From the NCBI GenBank assembly GCA_018883675.1, contig JAHLFS010000051.1, forward strand, positions 19,959 through 83,958: a stretch of 64,000 nt of DNA, given 5' to 3'. The DNA comes from Candidatus Paralactobacillus gallistercoris. GTDB lineage: Bacteria > Bacillota > Bacilli > Lactobacillales > Lactobacillaceae. Of the stretch, positions 1 to 9,303 are shown piece by piece. The notes below the pieces were generated by a model. That model was not told where the DNA came from and searched no databases. It worked only from the letters and a program-made list of their open reading frames with translations. The translations under genes and the position numbers were made by a program. The stretch's first letter is position 1. Each line of letters opens with the position of its first letter.

Positions 1-203
1 CGTTCAAAAATCGGTCGTGAAATAATCCGCGCTGCTGCAAAACGCTTTTGATCACTTAAACATGCATAAGCACTAGCTAATTCACTGTTTAAGGTTGTCA
101 TTTGTTTAACAACACGCGTGGCAATTTTACGTGGCGCTGGCCACAATTTTAATACTTCTTGTGTTAATTGATTAATTTTTTTAATTAAATCGTTCATTGT
201 CAT
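1..203 (-). CDS. hypothetical protein, N-terminal part (runs off the left edge)
   Basis: Open frame on minus strand from ATG at 203 (or 197): M(T)MNDLIKKINQLTQEVLKLWPAPRKIATRVVKQMTTLNSELASAYACLSDQKRFAAARIISRPIFER... Confidence 0.55.
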   Translation of the reverse strand, partial: MTMNDLIKKINQLTQEVLKLWPAPRKIATRVVKQMTTLNSELASAYACLSDQKRFAAARIISRPIFE

Positions 204-210
204 TTTCCAT

Positions 211-244
211 AAAAAAAGTCTTGAAGTAACGGATGCTTCAAGAC
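211..244 (-). terminator. intrinsic terminator downstream of tsaD
   Basis: GTCTTGAAG...CTTCAAGAC stem followed by T7 on minus strand. Confidence 0.8.
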
Positions 245-265
245 AATTATAACGTAATTATTTGC

Positions 266-1294
266 TTATGCTTGATAAGTAAATTCCAAGTTTGGATCAG
301 CATTCAAATATAAATCAGCAAAATGATGCTTTTGATATTCAATATGAGCAGCTGCTCCAATCATTGCCGCATTATCACCACATAAACGCAATGGTGGAAC
401 TATTAAATCAACATGGTGGTCTAGTTCACTCAACCGTTGCGCAAAGGCATCGCGTAAGCCATGATTAGCTGCAACACCACCAGCAACAACTAACTGATCA
501 ACATGATATTCATTAACAGCACGAATAGTTTTAGCAGTTAATACATCAATTACACTAGCTTGAAAACTAGCAGCTAAATCAGCACGGTTTAATTGTTCAC
601 CAATTTGATTGGCATGATGAACAGTATTAATAAAAGCACTCTTCAAACCACTAAAACTAAAGTCATAATTATCTTCTTTCAACATTGCCCGCGGGAAGTT
701 AAACGTATCATGCCCTTGATGTGCCAATTCATCGACTTCTTTACCAGCCGGATAATTAATACCTAACACCCGTCCAATTTTGTCGTATGCTTCACCAGCA
801 GCATCATCGCGCGTATCGCCAATAATTTCAAATTCGCCCGCTTTGCGCATGTAAACCAATTCAGTATGCCCACCGGATACTAATAACGCGATTAATGGAT
901 ACTTTAACGGTTTAACAAAGCGGGCTGCATAAATATGACCCGCCATATGATTAACCGGAATAAGTGGCAAATGATGCGCATAAGCAATTGCTTTAGCCGC
1001 ATTAACTCCAATTAATAATGAACCAACTAAGCCTGGCCCATAAGTTACCGCTACGGCACTTAAATCGCGATAAGTTACATTAGCTGCAGCCATTGCTTCC
1101 TGGGCACAAATGGTAATCGCTTCAACATGATGACGACTAGCTACTTCAGGTACTACACCGCCAAAGCGTTTATGACTATCAATCTGGGTAGCAATAATAT
1201 TTGATAAAATTTTATCACCATTTTCAATAACCGCAACACTTGTCTCATCGCAACTAGATTCAAATGATAAAATCAATTCTCTTTTTTCGCTCAT
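266..1294 (-). CDS. tsaD: tRNA N6-adenosine threonylcarbamoyltransferase TsaD
   Basis: [31 protein letters not shown] motif; GGHTELV. Confidence 0.97.
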   Translation of the reverse strand: MSEKRELILSFESSCDETSVAVIENGDKILSNIIATQIDSHKRFGGVVPEVASRHHVEAITICAQEAMAAANVTYRDLSAVAVTYGPGLVGSLLIGVNAAKAIAYAHHLPLIPVNHMAGHIYAARFVKPLKYPLIALLVSGGHTELVYMRKAGEFEIIGDTRDDAAGEAYDKIGRVLGINYPAGKEVDELAHQGHDTFNFPRAMLKEDNYDFSFSGLKSAFINTVHHANQIGEQLNRADLAASFQASVIDVLTAKTIRAVNEYHVDQLVVAGGVAANHGLRDAFAQRLSELDHHVDLIVPPLRLCGDNAAMIGAAAHIEYQKHHFADLYLNADPNLEFTYQA

Positions 1295-1311
1295 AATTAC
1301 ACCTTAATTCG

Positions 1312-2043
1312 TTAAACTTCTTTAACATATGATGCTGATCGTGGTGCATCAGGATGTGCTTGTAACCAATTATTTTCAGCTTCAGTACGCCGCAAATATG
1401 TTGGTACAAATTGATAAATATTAGCTACTGGCGACATTTGTGCCCCCAAATCAGCTAAAACACTGGCATTAGGAAGATTAAATTTTTGATCAGCAAAAAG
1501 TGCTTGTGTGCCAAGTTTATTTTGTAATTGTTCAACAAATAACTTAACATCATCACCAACAAAAATAACTGGCGTATTCATTGTGGCAACTTGGGCAATT
1601 AAATCATCAATACTAATATGAGTGTCAGCCATGATGTTAACAAGCTTGTTATTTTCCCAACGATAAATACTAGCAAAAACATTATTACGGCGTGCATTAA
1701 ATAATGGAATAATTGGTAGATTCTGTCGTGAACTAATATTAGCAGCAAGTACCGCTAAACTAGATACGCCAACTAATTCTTTATTTAACGTCCAGGCCAG
1801 TGATTTAGCAGTCGTTACCGCAATCCGAATACCGGTATATGAACCTGGTCCTTGGGCAACAACGAAACGATCAATTTGTTCAATTTTAATACCAGTCATC
1901 TTTAATAATTGATCAATTACTGGCATTAAAACTGCACTATGCTGTAATTTAGTATTAATTGTTGTCTGTCCTAAAATATTGTTATTTTCAACAATAGCAA
2001 CACTCAAACAACGATTTGATGTATCAAAAGCTAAAATTTTCAT
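1312..2043 (-). CDS. tsaB: tRNA threonylcarbamoyladenosine biosynthesis protein TsaB
   Basis: MKILAFDTSNRCLSVAI, GPGSYTGIRI motif; adjacent to tsaD. Confidence 0.95.
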   Translation of the reverse strand: MKILAFDTSNRCLSVAIVENNNILGQTTINTKLQHSAVLMPVIDQLLKMTGIKIEQIDRFVVAQGPGSYTGIRIAVTTAKSLAWTLNKELVGVSSLAVLAANISSRQNLPIIPLFNARRNNVFASIYRWENNKLVNIMADTHISIDDLIAQVATMNTPVIFVGDDVKLFVEQLQNKLGTQALFADQKFNLPNASVLADLGAQMSPVANIYQFVPTYLRRTEAENNWLQAHPDAPRSASYVKEV

Positions 2044-2073
2044 TTAAAATGCCTCTCAGTATTAATTAAAAGA

Positions 2074-2613
2074 CTACTTATGTTTAAATTGTAAATGCCG
2101 TTGTTCAATAAAACGTAATACAACAAAAAGAATAATGGTTTCAATAATCCACGAAATAATATTTTTACCAATTCGAATCGGTAAAATTACTTTAACATTC
2201 AAGTGATAAAGCATGACAACCCATAATGTATTTAGAAAAATATTATTAATCAATGTTACTAAGGTTGTCGCTAATAAAGTGCGTTGTAAAGTAGCACGAT
2301 GATTATGAAGCACCATTCCATACAAAAATGGTGCTACAAATGCGGAAAATGTAAAGCCTAAGAAAAATTCGCCACCGCCGCCAAGAATAGTATGTCCTAA
2401 AATATCAGTGAAAATGCCAGCTAGGCCAGCCCACCATGGACCAAAATAATATCCTAATAAAGCTGTCATTACAAATGCAGGCGAAATTTTTAAAAACTGA
2501 GGACCAAAACTAATCTTACTTAAGATTAATTGCAGAGCCATAATAATTCCGAGCCAACTAATCATTGCCGCATTTAATTTTGGATGAGCAAATGATAACC
2601 ATTTTTTATTCAT
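2074..2613 (-). CDS. folT: ECF transporter S component, FolT-like (folate)
   Basis: Multi-TM S-component with FolT-like pattern (GFTFSAFVAPFLYG...LNTLWV...LPIRIGK). Start moved to ATG at 2613 (MNKKW) because AAGGAG lies 9 nt upstream; the ORF-track TTG start lies inside the leader. Confidence 0.75.
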   Translation of the reverse strand: MNKKWLSFAHPKLNAAMISWLGIIMALQLILSKISFGPQFLKISPAFVMTALLGYYFGPWWAGLAGIFTDILGHTILGGGGEFFLGFTFSAFVAPFLYGMVLHNHRATLQRTLLATTLVTLINNIFLNTLWVVMLYHLNVKVILPIRIGKNIISWIIETIILFVVLRFIEQRHLQFKHK

Positions 2614-2619
2614 AAGTGA

Positions 2620-2675
2620 TATCTCCTTCGTCGTCAAGTAAACATGGTAAATACGACGTCAGTACCACGAAGAAT
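2620..2675 (-). promoter_or_regulatory. structured 5' leader of folT (candidate translational regulator)
   Basis: UUCUUCGU (2674-2667) can pair with ACGAAGGA (2631-2624) and mask the SD; GGUA/UACC hairpin; loop GUCGU can pair with ACGAC. Confidence 0.45.
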
Positions 2676-2749
2676 TATTTTTTAATTGATATCTATATTC
2701 TATCAATACTTAACGCACTGAAGTTTACTCCAAAAATATTAATAACGTG

Positions 2750-2778
2750 ATTATAAAAAACATCCAACTACTAGTCAA
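2750..2778 (-). promoter_or_regulatory. promoter of folT-tsaB-tsaD
   Basis: TTGACT-17 nt-TATAAT on minus strand, giving a ~130-nt 5'UTR. Confidence 0.65.
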
Positions 2779-2955
2779 TTCACCATGATTGTCTCCCATT
2801 TATTATACATATTTTATGAAAAATAACATATTATCATAAGAATAAAATAGCCGCGCTTTCATGTTCTAAATTCATTTTAAAAAGCTACATAATAAATTAT
2901 AATTGTTTTTAAAAAACCGTTTTCTTGATAAGATGAACGTAAAGGAGGCCTTTTC

Positions 2956-3936
2956 ATGAAAAAGATTCTAATTATCCATACTGGTGGCACCATTGCCATG
3001 ACTGTTGATAATAATAATGTGGCTGAACCTAGTGCTCACAATCCTTTAATCCAAGAAATAAAAAGAATCACTAGTAACGATGTCAGCATTACTTCAGAAA
3101 TACTTTGCAATTTACCATCTAATGAAATTACCCCAGCAATTATGTTGCAACTAGCACAACGCATTCAAAAAGCAGAACATGATGGTTTTGATGGCATTAT
3201 TGTCACCCACGGGACTGACACATTAGAAGAAACTGCTTATTTCCTTGATTTAGTCCTCCCAAACCGTATTCCCGTTGTAGTAACAGGAGCAATGCGAGCT
3301 GCTAATGCCGTTGGCGCTGATGGTCTACATAATATTCAAAGTGCCATTTGGACGATACTATCGCCAACTGCTTATAATCAAGGCGTAATGGTCGTATTAA
3401 ATGATGAAATTCACGCCGCCCGTTATGTAACCAAAACACATACTACGAATGTGGCTACTTTTAAGTCACCTTTAACCGGACCATTGGGCATTATTGCCGA
3501 TCAAAAAGCCGTATTTTTACAAACACTAACACACCATGCTCCTGCATATCCGCTTACGCAACTTAAAGACAAAATCTATATATTAACCACGTATACAGGT
3601 ATGGATAGTTTACTATTGGATGCGATTGATAACAAACAAACTAATGGCGTTGTTATTGAAGGTGTTGGCGCAGGCAATGTTGCCCCGGCTATGTTGCCAG
3701 GAATTTATCATTTACTAGCACATCACATTCCGATAATTTTAGTATCCCGTTGTATTAATGGTTTTGCCGAAGCAATTTACGGTAATGATACTGGTGGTGC
3801 TAATTTACAAAAAGACGGCATCATTATTTGTCAAGGACTAAACGGCGCAAAAGCGCGTATCAAATTAATGGTTGGTTTAAGCATTGGTAAAACTGGTCAA
3901 GAATTAGCTAATTTTATGCATGATGCATTATCATAA
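2956..3936 (+). CDS. ansA: type I L-asparaginase
   Basis: MKKILIIHTGGTIAM; HGTDTLEET; VVTGAMR. Confidence 0.93.
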   Translation: MKKILIIHTGGTIAMTVDNNNVAEPSAHNPLIQEIKRITSNDVSITSEILCNLPSNEITPAIMLQLAQRIQKAEHDGFDGIIVTHGTDTLEETAYFLDLVLPNRIPVVVTGAMRAANAVGADGLHNIQSAIWTILSPTAYNQGVMVVLNDEIHAARYVTKTHTTNVATFKSPLTGPLGIIADQKAVFLQTLTHHAPAYPLTQLKDKIYILTTYTGMDSLLLDAIDNKQTNGVVIEGVGAGNVAPAMLPGIYHLLAHHIPIILVSRCINGFAEAIYGNDTGGANLQKDGIIICQGLNGAKARIKLMVGLSIGKTGQELANFMHDALS

Positions 3937-3937
3937 T

Positions 3938-3970
3938 AAAAAAGATGGTCTTCAAAGACCATCTTTTTTA
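3938..3970. terminator. bidirectional terminator between ansA and thioesterase
   Basis: AAAGATGGTCTTCAAAGACCATCTTT with A/T tracts. Confidence 0.85.
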
Positions 3971-4705
3971 TTGCCAAGTAAATTGCGCTTCAGCGGCAAT
4001 TTCACCATTATTCATAATTCGATGTAGTGTGATGTTTTCTGCAGCCTTTTGGACTTCACTTTGGACAACATCACCATAGTGAACTTCACGTTCATAACGT
4101 ACATCAGCTGTTTTTAAAGAATGCTTTTGTAAGAAATCAAAGCCTAAAACATCTTGCATCCAATCAAAATACCGGGTGTTATTAACATGACCATTACTAT
4201 CAATATCAAAATATCTAACACGATAATCTTGACTAGTAATGGTTTTAGTATCATCAAAATGCGGGATACGTGGAAAACGAACAATTTGTTTTGATGGTTC
4301 TAAATCAAACTTAGCAACAATTTCTTTAATTACCGGAATAATTTTACGTGTTTGAATATCCATCATTACAAAGGTGCTCTTAACACTGACTAATTCATTT
4401 CCGGCTTGATCATGAATCCAAAAATCACGGTAGCAGAAGAAACGATTATAGCCGGTTGCTTGAGTACTGGCAACAATTGTTTCGCCAACTTTAGGAGCTC
4501 GTTTAACTTCAATATGATACTGGGTAATTACCCAACCAACATGATAATTTGCAACTAATTGTTGTTGGCTAATACCTAATTGATCTAGTTGGTGTTCTGA
4601 AATAGCTAACATGATATTCATCATCATTGCTAAACTAATTTCGCCATTGGCATTGCCTTCGAAAAGTTGAATTTGATATTTTTCAGAATATTTACTACTT
4701 GTCAT
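3968..4705 (-). CDS. acyl-ACP thioesterase (FatA/FatB-like)
   Basis: Hot-dog acyl-ACP thioesterase pattern (YHVGWVITQYHIEVKRAP; RYFDIDSNGHVNNTRYFDWMQDVL). Confidence 0.88.
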   Translation of the reverse strand: MTSSKYSEKYQIQLFEGNANGEISLAMMMNIMLAISEHQLDQLGISQQQLVANYHVGWVITQYHIEVKRAPKVGETIVASTQATGYNRFFCYRDFWIHDQAGNELVSVKSTFVMMDIQTRKIIPVIKEIVAKFDLEPSKQIVRFPRIPHFDDTKTITSQDYRVRYFDIDSNGHVNNTRYFDWMQDVLGFDFLQKHSLKTADVRYEREVHYGDVVQSEVQKAAENITLHRIMNNGEIAAEAQFTWQ

Positions 4706-4722
4706 TAAACCCCTTACCTTCC

Positions 4723-5595
4723 TTAATCAATATGATGAAACTCATTGTAAACTGCCTGTCGTGGTAATTGATTTTGCTTAGCAACCTGCTTAATGGCTGC
4801 ATTAGGCTTTAAGCCCTTATCAATTAATTGTTGAATTTGTTGTTCTAGTGATAATTGTACTGTATTTGTGGCAGTAACTGTAGCATGATCATTACCAGCA
4901 ACAATTAAAACAAATTCGCCACGAACTTGATTAGCATTTGCCCAATTAACAGCATCAGTTAAATTACCACGAATAAATTCTTCATAACGCTTAGTTAACT
5001 CCCGACAAATACTAATTTCACGCTGTGGACCTAGTACTTCACGCAGGCCTTGTAAGGTCTTTAATAATCGGTGTGGTGCTTCATAAAAAATCATTGTTTC
5101 CGGACGATTTTGTAATTTAGTCAACGTCTGAACCAATTCATGATGTTTACGTGGTAAAAAGCCCCAAAATAAAAAAGGCTGCGGCGCTAAACCAGAAGCA
5201 ATTAGCGCAGTAAGACCAGCATTCGCACCGGGCAATGGGACAACTGGAATATCATTAGCAATGGCTGCCATTACCAAATCATGACCAGGATCACTAATTG
5301 AAGGCATACCAGCATCACTAACTTGCGCAATGTTTTCGCCATTTTGCAAACGGGTTAGTAAACCAGGAATTTTCTCGGCTGCATTATGTTCATGAAAACT
5401 AAGTTGCGGCGTTTTAATTTCAAAATGGTTTAATAACTTTTGCGTGTTACGCGTATCTTCAGCAGCAATCACATCAACATCTTGTAATGTTTGCACTGCT
5501 CGAAAAGTCATATCATTTAAATTACCAATAGGTGTCGGCACTAAAAATAATGTGCCGGTTTGATGTTGTTGAAAACTTTGTTGTGTTTGCATCAT
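4723..5595 (-). CDS. rsmI: 16S rRNA (cytidine1402-2'-O)-methyltransferase RsmI
   Basis: GTLFLVPTPIGNLNDMTFRAVQTL; VSDAGMPSISDPG. Confidence 0.96.
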   Translation of the reverse strand: MMQTQQSFQQHQTGTLFLVPTPIGNLNDMTFRAVQTLQDVDVIAAEDTRNTQKLLNHFEIKTPQLSFHEHNAAEKIPGLLTRLQNGENIAQVSDAGMPSISDPGHDLVMAAIANDIPVVPLPGANAGLTALIASGLAPQPFLFWGFLPRKHHELVQTLTKLQNRPETMIFYEAPHRLLKTLQGLREVLGPQREISICRELTKRYEEFIRGNLTDAVNWANANQVRGEFVLIVAGNDHATVTATNTVQLSLEQQIQQLIDKGLKPNAAIKQVAKQNQLPRQAVYNEFHHID

Positions 5596-5603
5596 AGTGC
5601 TCC

Positions 5604-5948
5604 TTAACGATCTCCATAAATAATATCATCACAAAACATACATGTTTCATCATCACGTTTTGAACCATAAAAAGCTGGGCAAACATGAAAGCCTTCATCA
5701 TATAATTTCTTAATATTACGCCGTGATTCACTAAGTTTAACGCCACCGTTTTGAACATCATCTTTATCTTGTAAATCATCAAGACGATTACGCAAATTAT
5801 GATTTTCTAATTCTAAGTCAGCACAGTATTGTAATTCTTCGGCTAAATTTTGCCGTAATTGACTAACTTCTTCAGATAATTTCTGTGTCGCTTTTTCTAA
5901 CTTTAAAAAACGATCGTATAATTCTTTATTGTCCAATAACATTCCCAC
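5604..5948 (-). CDS. yabA: replication initiation control protein YabA
   Basis: N-terminal coiled coil plus C-terminal zinc-binding region (HVCPAFYGSKRDDETCMFC); next to holB/rsmI. Confidence 0.88.
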   Translation of the reverse strand: MGMLLDNKELYDRFLKLEKATQKLSEEVSQLRQNLAEELQYCADLELENHNLRNRLDDLQDKDDVQNGGVKLSESRRNIKKLYDEGFHVCPAFYGSKRDDETCMFCDDIIYGDR

Positions 5949-6935
5949 CTATACTGTCAGCATCTTTAAGGTTAAACTTTCTAAAATATTTTGAAAACCA
6001 ACATTAATTTTAAATTCACGTTGTGCCTGTAATAACGCTTCTACTTGTTGTAATAACTGGTTTTGATTATATTTACATAACCAATCATTAATTACTGATT
6101 GATAATCACTGAAAATCACATCATAATCATCTTGCCAGCGTGAAAGCAAAATATCTTGTAAAGCAAAAGCCACTAGTGATAAAAAACGTTGTTGTCCCGC
6201 TTTATCTTTTAACAACGGCATTAATTGCATTTGTACAAAAGGAAAAGCTTCATCATCATGCTTAGCAATTTTTTGTAACCAGTTCCACAACTGGATAATT
6301 TGTTGTTGAAAATCATCATCTTGTGATAATGCCTGGGCAGTTGCTAAATCACTCGTTAAATGAACCAGCAACTGTGCTTGAGCACGTGGCAATTGTTGCT
6401 GCCATTGTGCTAATAAACGTTGTGGTGCAAGCGGTTTAAATAAAATAGTTTGTACCCGTGAAATAATAGTTGGTAAAATCTTTTCTTTAGCATGTGTTAA
6501 AAGTAAAATTAAAACATTGCTAACAGGTTCTTCAAGTACTTTTAACAAACTATTAGCAGCACTACTATTCATTTTATCCGCATCTTCAATAATAAAAATA
6601 CGACGATCACTTTCCATGCCACTTTTATTAACTTCGCTTTTCAACCAACGGATATCATCAACTTTAATTGTTTGCCCACTAGGTTTTAAAGTTAAAACGT
6701 CAGGATGATCGCCTTGCAAAATTTGTTGACAGATACGGCAATGCCCACAAGGCATACCAGCAGCATTTACATGTGGACAAAGTAAACGCATAGCTAACCA
6801 CTGTGCCATTTTTGCCTCTCCCGAACCAAGTGGTCCTGAAAATAAATAAGCATGTGATAATTGTTCTTGTGCAATAATTTGTTGAAAACGTTGAACTAAT
6901 TGTGGTTGTAAATGCGTAATGTCATAATCATTCAT
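5949..6935 (-). CDS. holB: DNA polymerase III subunit delta'
   Basis: Delta'/clamp-loader AAA+ pattern (HAYLFSGPLGSGEAKMAQWLA; zinc cysteines; SSAANSLLKVLEEP). Start set to MNDYDITH at 6935 to avoid long overlap with tmk. Confidence 0.92.
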   Translation of the reverse strand: MNDYDITHLQPQLVQRFQQIIAQEQLSHAYLFSGPLGSGEAKMAQWLAMRLLCPHVNAAGMPCGHCRICQQILQGDHPDVLTLKPSGQTIKVDDIRWLKSEVNKSGMESDRRIFIIEDADKMNSSAANSLLKVLEEPVSNVLILLLTHAKEKILPTIISRVQTILFKPLAPQRLLAQWQQQLPRAQAQLLVHLTSDLATAQALSQDDDFQQQIIQLWNWLQKIAKHDDEAFPFVQMQLMPLLKDKAGQQRFLSLVAFALQDILLSRWQDDYDVIFSDYQSVINDWLCKYNQNQLLQQVEALLQAQREFKINVGFQNILESLTLKMLTV

Positions 6936-6936
6936 T

Positions 6937-7578
6937 TTACTTAACTCCATCGAACACTTGTGAAAAACGTTGGGTAATAATGTGCTGACATTCATCAATA
7001 ACCAACGCTAGTGGTTGGGTTGCATCAACCTTAACAATTCGTTGGGGATTAGCACGCCATAATCGCAAATAAGCCTGACGAACACGTTCATGAAAAGAAA
7101 TTTTTTCCTGATCAAGCCGATCATTTTGCGTCTGCCGGTACTGATGAATCCGCTGTAAACCAATCATTACTGGTACATCAAGATAGATAGTCAAATCAGG
7201 CGTTAATCCTTCGGTTGCAAAATAATTAATTTGCGCTACCGCTGCTTCACCAATTTGTCGGCCGGCGCCCTGATAAACAATCGAACTGTCAACAAAGCGA
7301 TCACTAATAACAATATCACCTTGACGTAATTGCGGAAAAACATTTTCAACTAAATGCTGACGGCGAGCTGCCGCATATAATAATGCTTCAGTGCGGTCAT
7401 CCATTTGTTGATTATTAATATCCAAAATAATTTGACGAATTTCTTCTGCAATCTTATTACCGCCCGGTTCACGTGATAAACGAATCGGCAATGACGTTTG
7501 TTGTTGCAGTAATGGTACTAAGTGCTTTAAAACCGTCGTTTTACCAGCACCATCTGGTCCTTCAAAAGTAATGAACAT
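6937..7578 (-). CDS. tmk: thymidylate kinase
   Basis: MFITFEGPDGAGKTT; SREPGG; DRFVDSSIVYQG. Confidence 0.97.
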   Translation of the reverse strand: MFITFEGPDGAGKTTVLKHLVPLLQQQTSLPIRLSREPGGNKIAEEIRQIILDINNQQMDDRTEALLYAAARRQHLVENVFPQLRQGDIVISDRFVDSSIVYQGAGRQIGEAAVAQINYFATEGLTPDLTIYLDVPVMIGLQRIHQYRQTQNDRLDQEKISFHERVRQAYLRLWRANPQRIVKVDATQPLALVIDECQHIITQRFSQVFDGVK

Positions 7579-7704
7579 AAACTACCTCATAATTAATAAT
7601 TACTTACATTTTAGCAAAAAATAACATTATTAATAAATGTCTTTCACACTAGAAAGAATAATTTTAAAAAAAATCATCACATTAATAGAAAAGAATGTTA
7701 TTGT

Positions 7705-7722
7705 AAAATAACAAGTTATTTT
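7705..7722 (+). promoter_or_regulatory. AdcR-like operator upstream of metal ABC importer
   Basis: Perfect inverted repeat AAAATAAC-AA-GTTATTTT; core TAACNNGTTA as in the streptococcal AdcR box. Confidence 0.55.
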
Positions 7723-7734
7723 TAGGAGAAACGC

Positions 7735-8622
7735 ATGCATAAAAAATGGATTTATGGTCTAGGTGGTATCTTAATTTTAATCATGGTAATAATTGGTATT
7801 TATCATCCCGCTAAGCAACCAAATAACCATGGTATTTATATTGTTACTTCATTACCTTGCTATCAAGAAGCTGCGCAAGCAGTGGTAGGTAAATATGGTA
7901 AAGTGGTCGCATTAATTAATAATGCTAGTATTGATCCACATGATTTTGAACCAACCACTAATGATGCTAATGCAGTTGCTACGGCAAATATTATCATCGA
8001 AAATGGCTTAGAATATGACGGTTGGCTTCATAACATGATCCTTGCTGCTAATCAACAACATCACGTAATCAATGTTGCGAAGTTAATGCATAAACAACCG
8101 CATGCTAATGAACATTTATGGTATGATATGCAAACAATGCCAACTTTAACAGCGGCATTAGTCCGTAAATGCATTCAACTAGAGCCCAATCATCGCCAGC
8201 AATTCATTACTAATGGTCAAAAATACATTCAAAAATTAACCAAGTTACAGCAACAAGAAACAAAACTTGCGCAGCATCCGCGGCAAAATGTGGCAGTAAC
8301 TGAACCGGTTTTTGATTACGCGTTATCCCAGATGAACTATCACATCATTGACCGTCATTTTGAATTAGCCATTGAAAATGGCACTGATCCGTCACCACAA
8401 GATATTGCACAATTACAAAAAGCAATTAAACAACATCAAATTGCTTTTTTAGTTAATAATATCCAAACTAGTGATCGCATTGTCAATAATCTAGTTACTT
8501 TAGCAAAACAAAATCATGTTCCTATTTTAAACCTTACGGAAACAATGCCTAATAATCAAAATTACATCACTTGGATGCAATCACAATTTAATCAACTGGA
8601 GCAAATACAAAATGACAAATAA
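7735..8622 (+). CDS. zinc/manganese-type ABC transporter substrate-binding protein (cluster 9 family)
   Basis: DPHDFEP, NEHLWYD and NGTDPSPQD motifs of ZnuA/TroA-like proteins; followed by ATPase and permease. Confidence 0.88.
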   Translation: MHKKWIYGLGGILILIMVIIGIYHPAKQPNNHGIYIVTSLPCYQEAAQAVVGKYGKVVALINNASIDPHDFEPTTNDANAVATANIIIENGLEYDGWLHNMILAANQQHHVINVAKLMHKQPHANEHLWYDMQTMPTLTAALVRKCIQLEPNHRQQFITNGQKYIQKLTKLQQQETKLAQHPRQNVAVTEPVFDYALSQMNYHIIDRHFELAIENGTDPSPQDIAQLQKAIKQHQIAFLVNNIQTSDRIVNNLVTLAKQNHVPILNLTETMPNNQNYITWMQSQFNQLEQIQNDK

Positions 8623-9292
8623 TATCGTTACTGCTAATAAGCTTAGTATTTCCTTTAATAATCAACCAATACTACAACACCTTAGTTTTAGTTTACCCCA
8701 AGGAAGTATGACTAGTTTACTAGGCATGAATGGCGTAGGAAAAACAACACTAGTTCGTATTTTAACCAAGCAATTACGTCCTGATAGTGGTACCGTACAA
8801 TATACCCCAAATAAAATTAGAATTGGGTATGTCCCACAATTTCGCAATTTTGATAATGATTATCCACTTTCAATTCGTAACTTTATTGCTTTAAATCTTT
8901 ATCATAATTGGCGGCCATGGTTAACCCGTTCAGAAAAAGCGCAACTTGAACAAGTATTAGCGGCTACTAAATTAACTCATTTGCAAAATAACCGTCTTAG
9001 CGAAGCATCTGGTGGTGAAAAACAACGTGCCTACTTAGCCCAAGCTTTAGTTAATCACCCCCAACTATTAATTTTAGACGAAGCAACGGCCAGTTTAGAT
9101 ATTCATGCCAAAATTCAATTAATGGAACTGGTCAAGCAAATTAACGAACAAACCAATTTAACAGTCTTATTCATTACGCATGATATTAACTTAGCGCGCC
9201 AATACACACAACGATATTTAATGTTGCATCCCAACGGCAATTATGAATTAAAGCCAATCACCCAATTACCACGCAACTTACAATTAAACTAG
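8612..9292 (+). CDS. metal ABC transporter ATP-binding protein
   Basis: Walker A GMNGVGKTT; signature SGGEKQR; LILDEATASLD. Confidence 0.93.
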   Translation: MTNNIVTANKLSISFNNQPILQHLSFSLPQGSMTSLLGMNGVGKTTLVRILTKQLRPDSGTVQYTPNKIRIGYVPQFRNFDNDYPLSIRNFIALNLYHNWRPWLTRSEKAQLEQVLAATKLTHLQNNRLSEASGGEKQRAYLAQALVNHPQLLILDEATASLDIHAKIQLMELVKQINEQTNLTVLFITHDINLARQYTQRYLMLHPNGNYELKPITQLPRNLQLN

Positions 9293-9303
9293 GAGGGATT
9301 TAT

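Noticed and set aside
2614-2637. ORF-track N-terminal extension of folT (TTG start)
   Set aside because: Extension contains the SD and leader helix; the ATG at 2613 has ideal spacing.
2690-2745. Tetrahydrofolate riboswitch in the folT leader
   Set aside because: GGAG...GCGTTAAGT is superficially similar, but the complementary 3' P2 segment (GGTGAATCATT-like) is missing.
5522-5782. 86-aa minus-strand ORF overlapping rsmI/yabA
   Set aside because: Out-of-frame shadow of yabA/rsmI; low-complexity composition; both overlapping genes are well supported.
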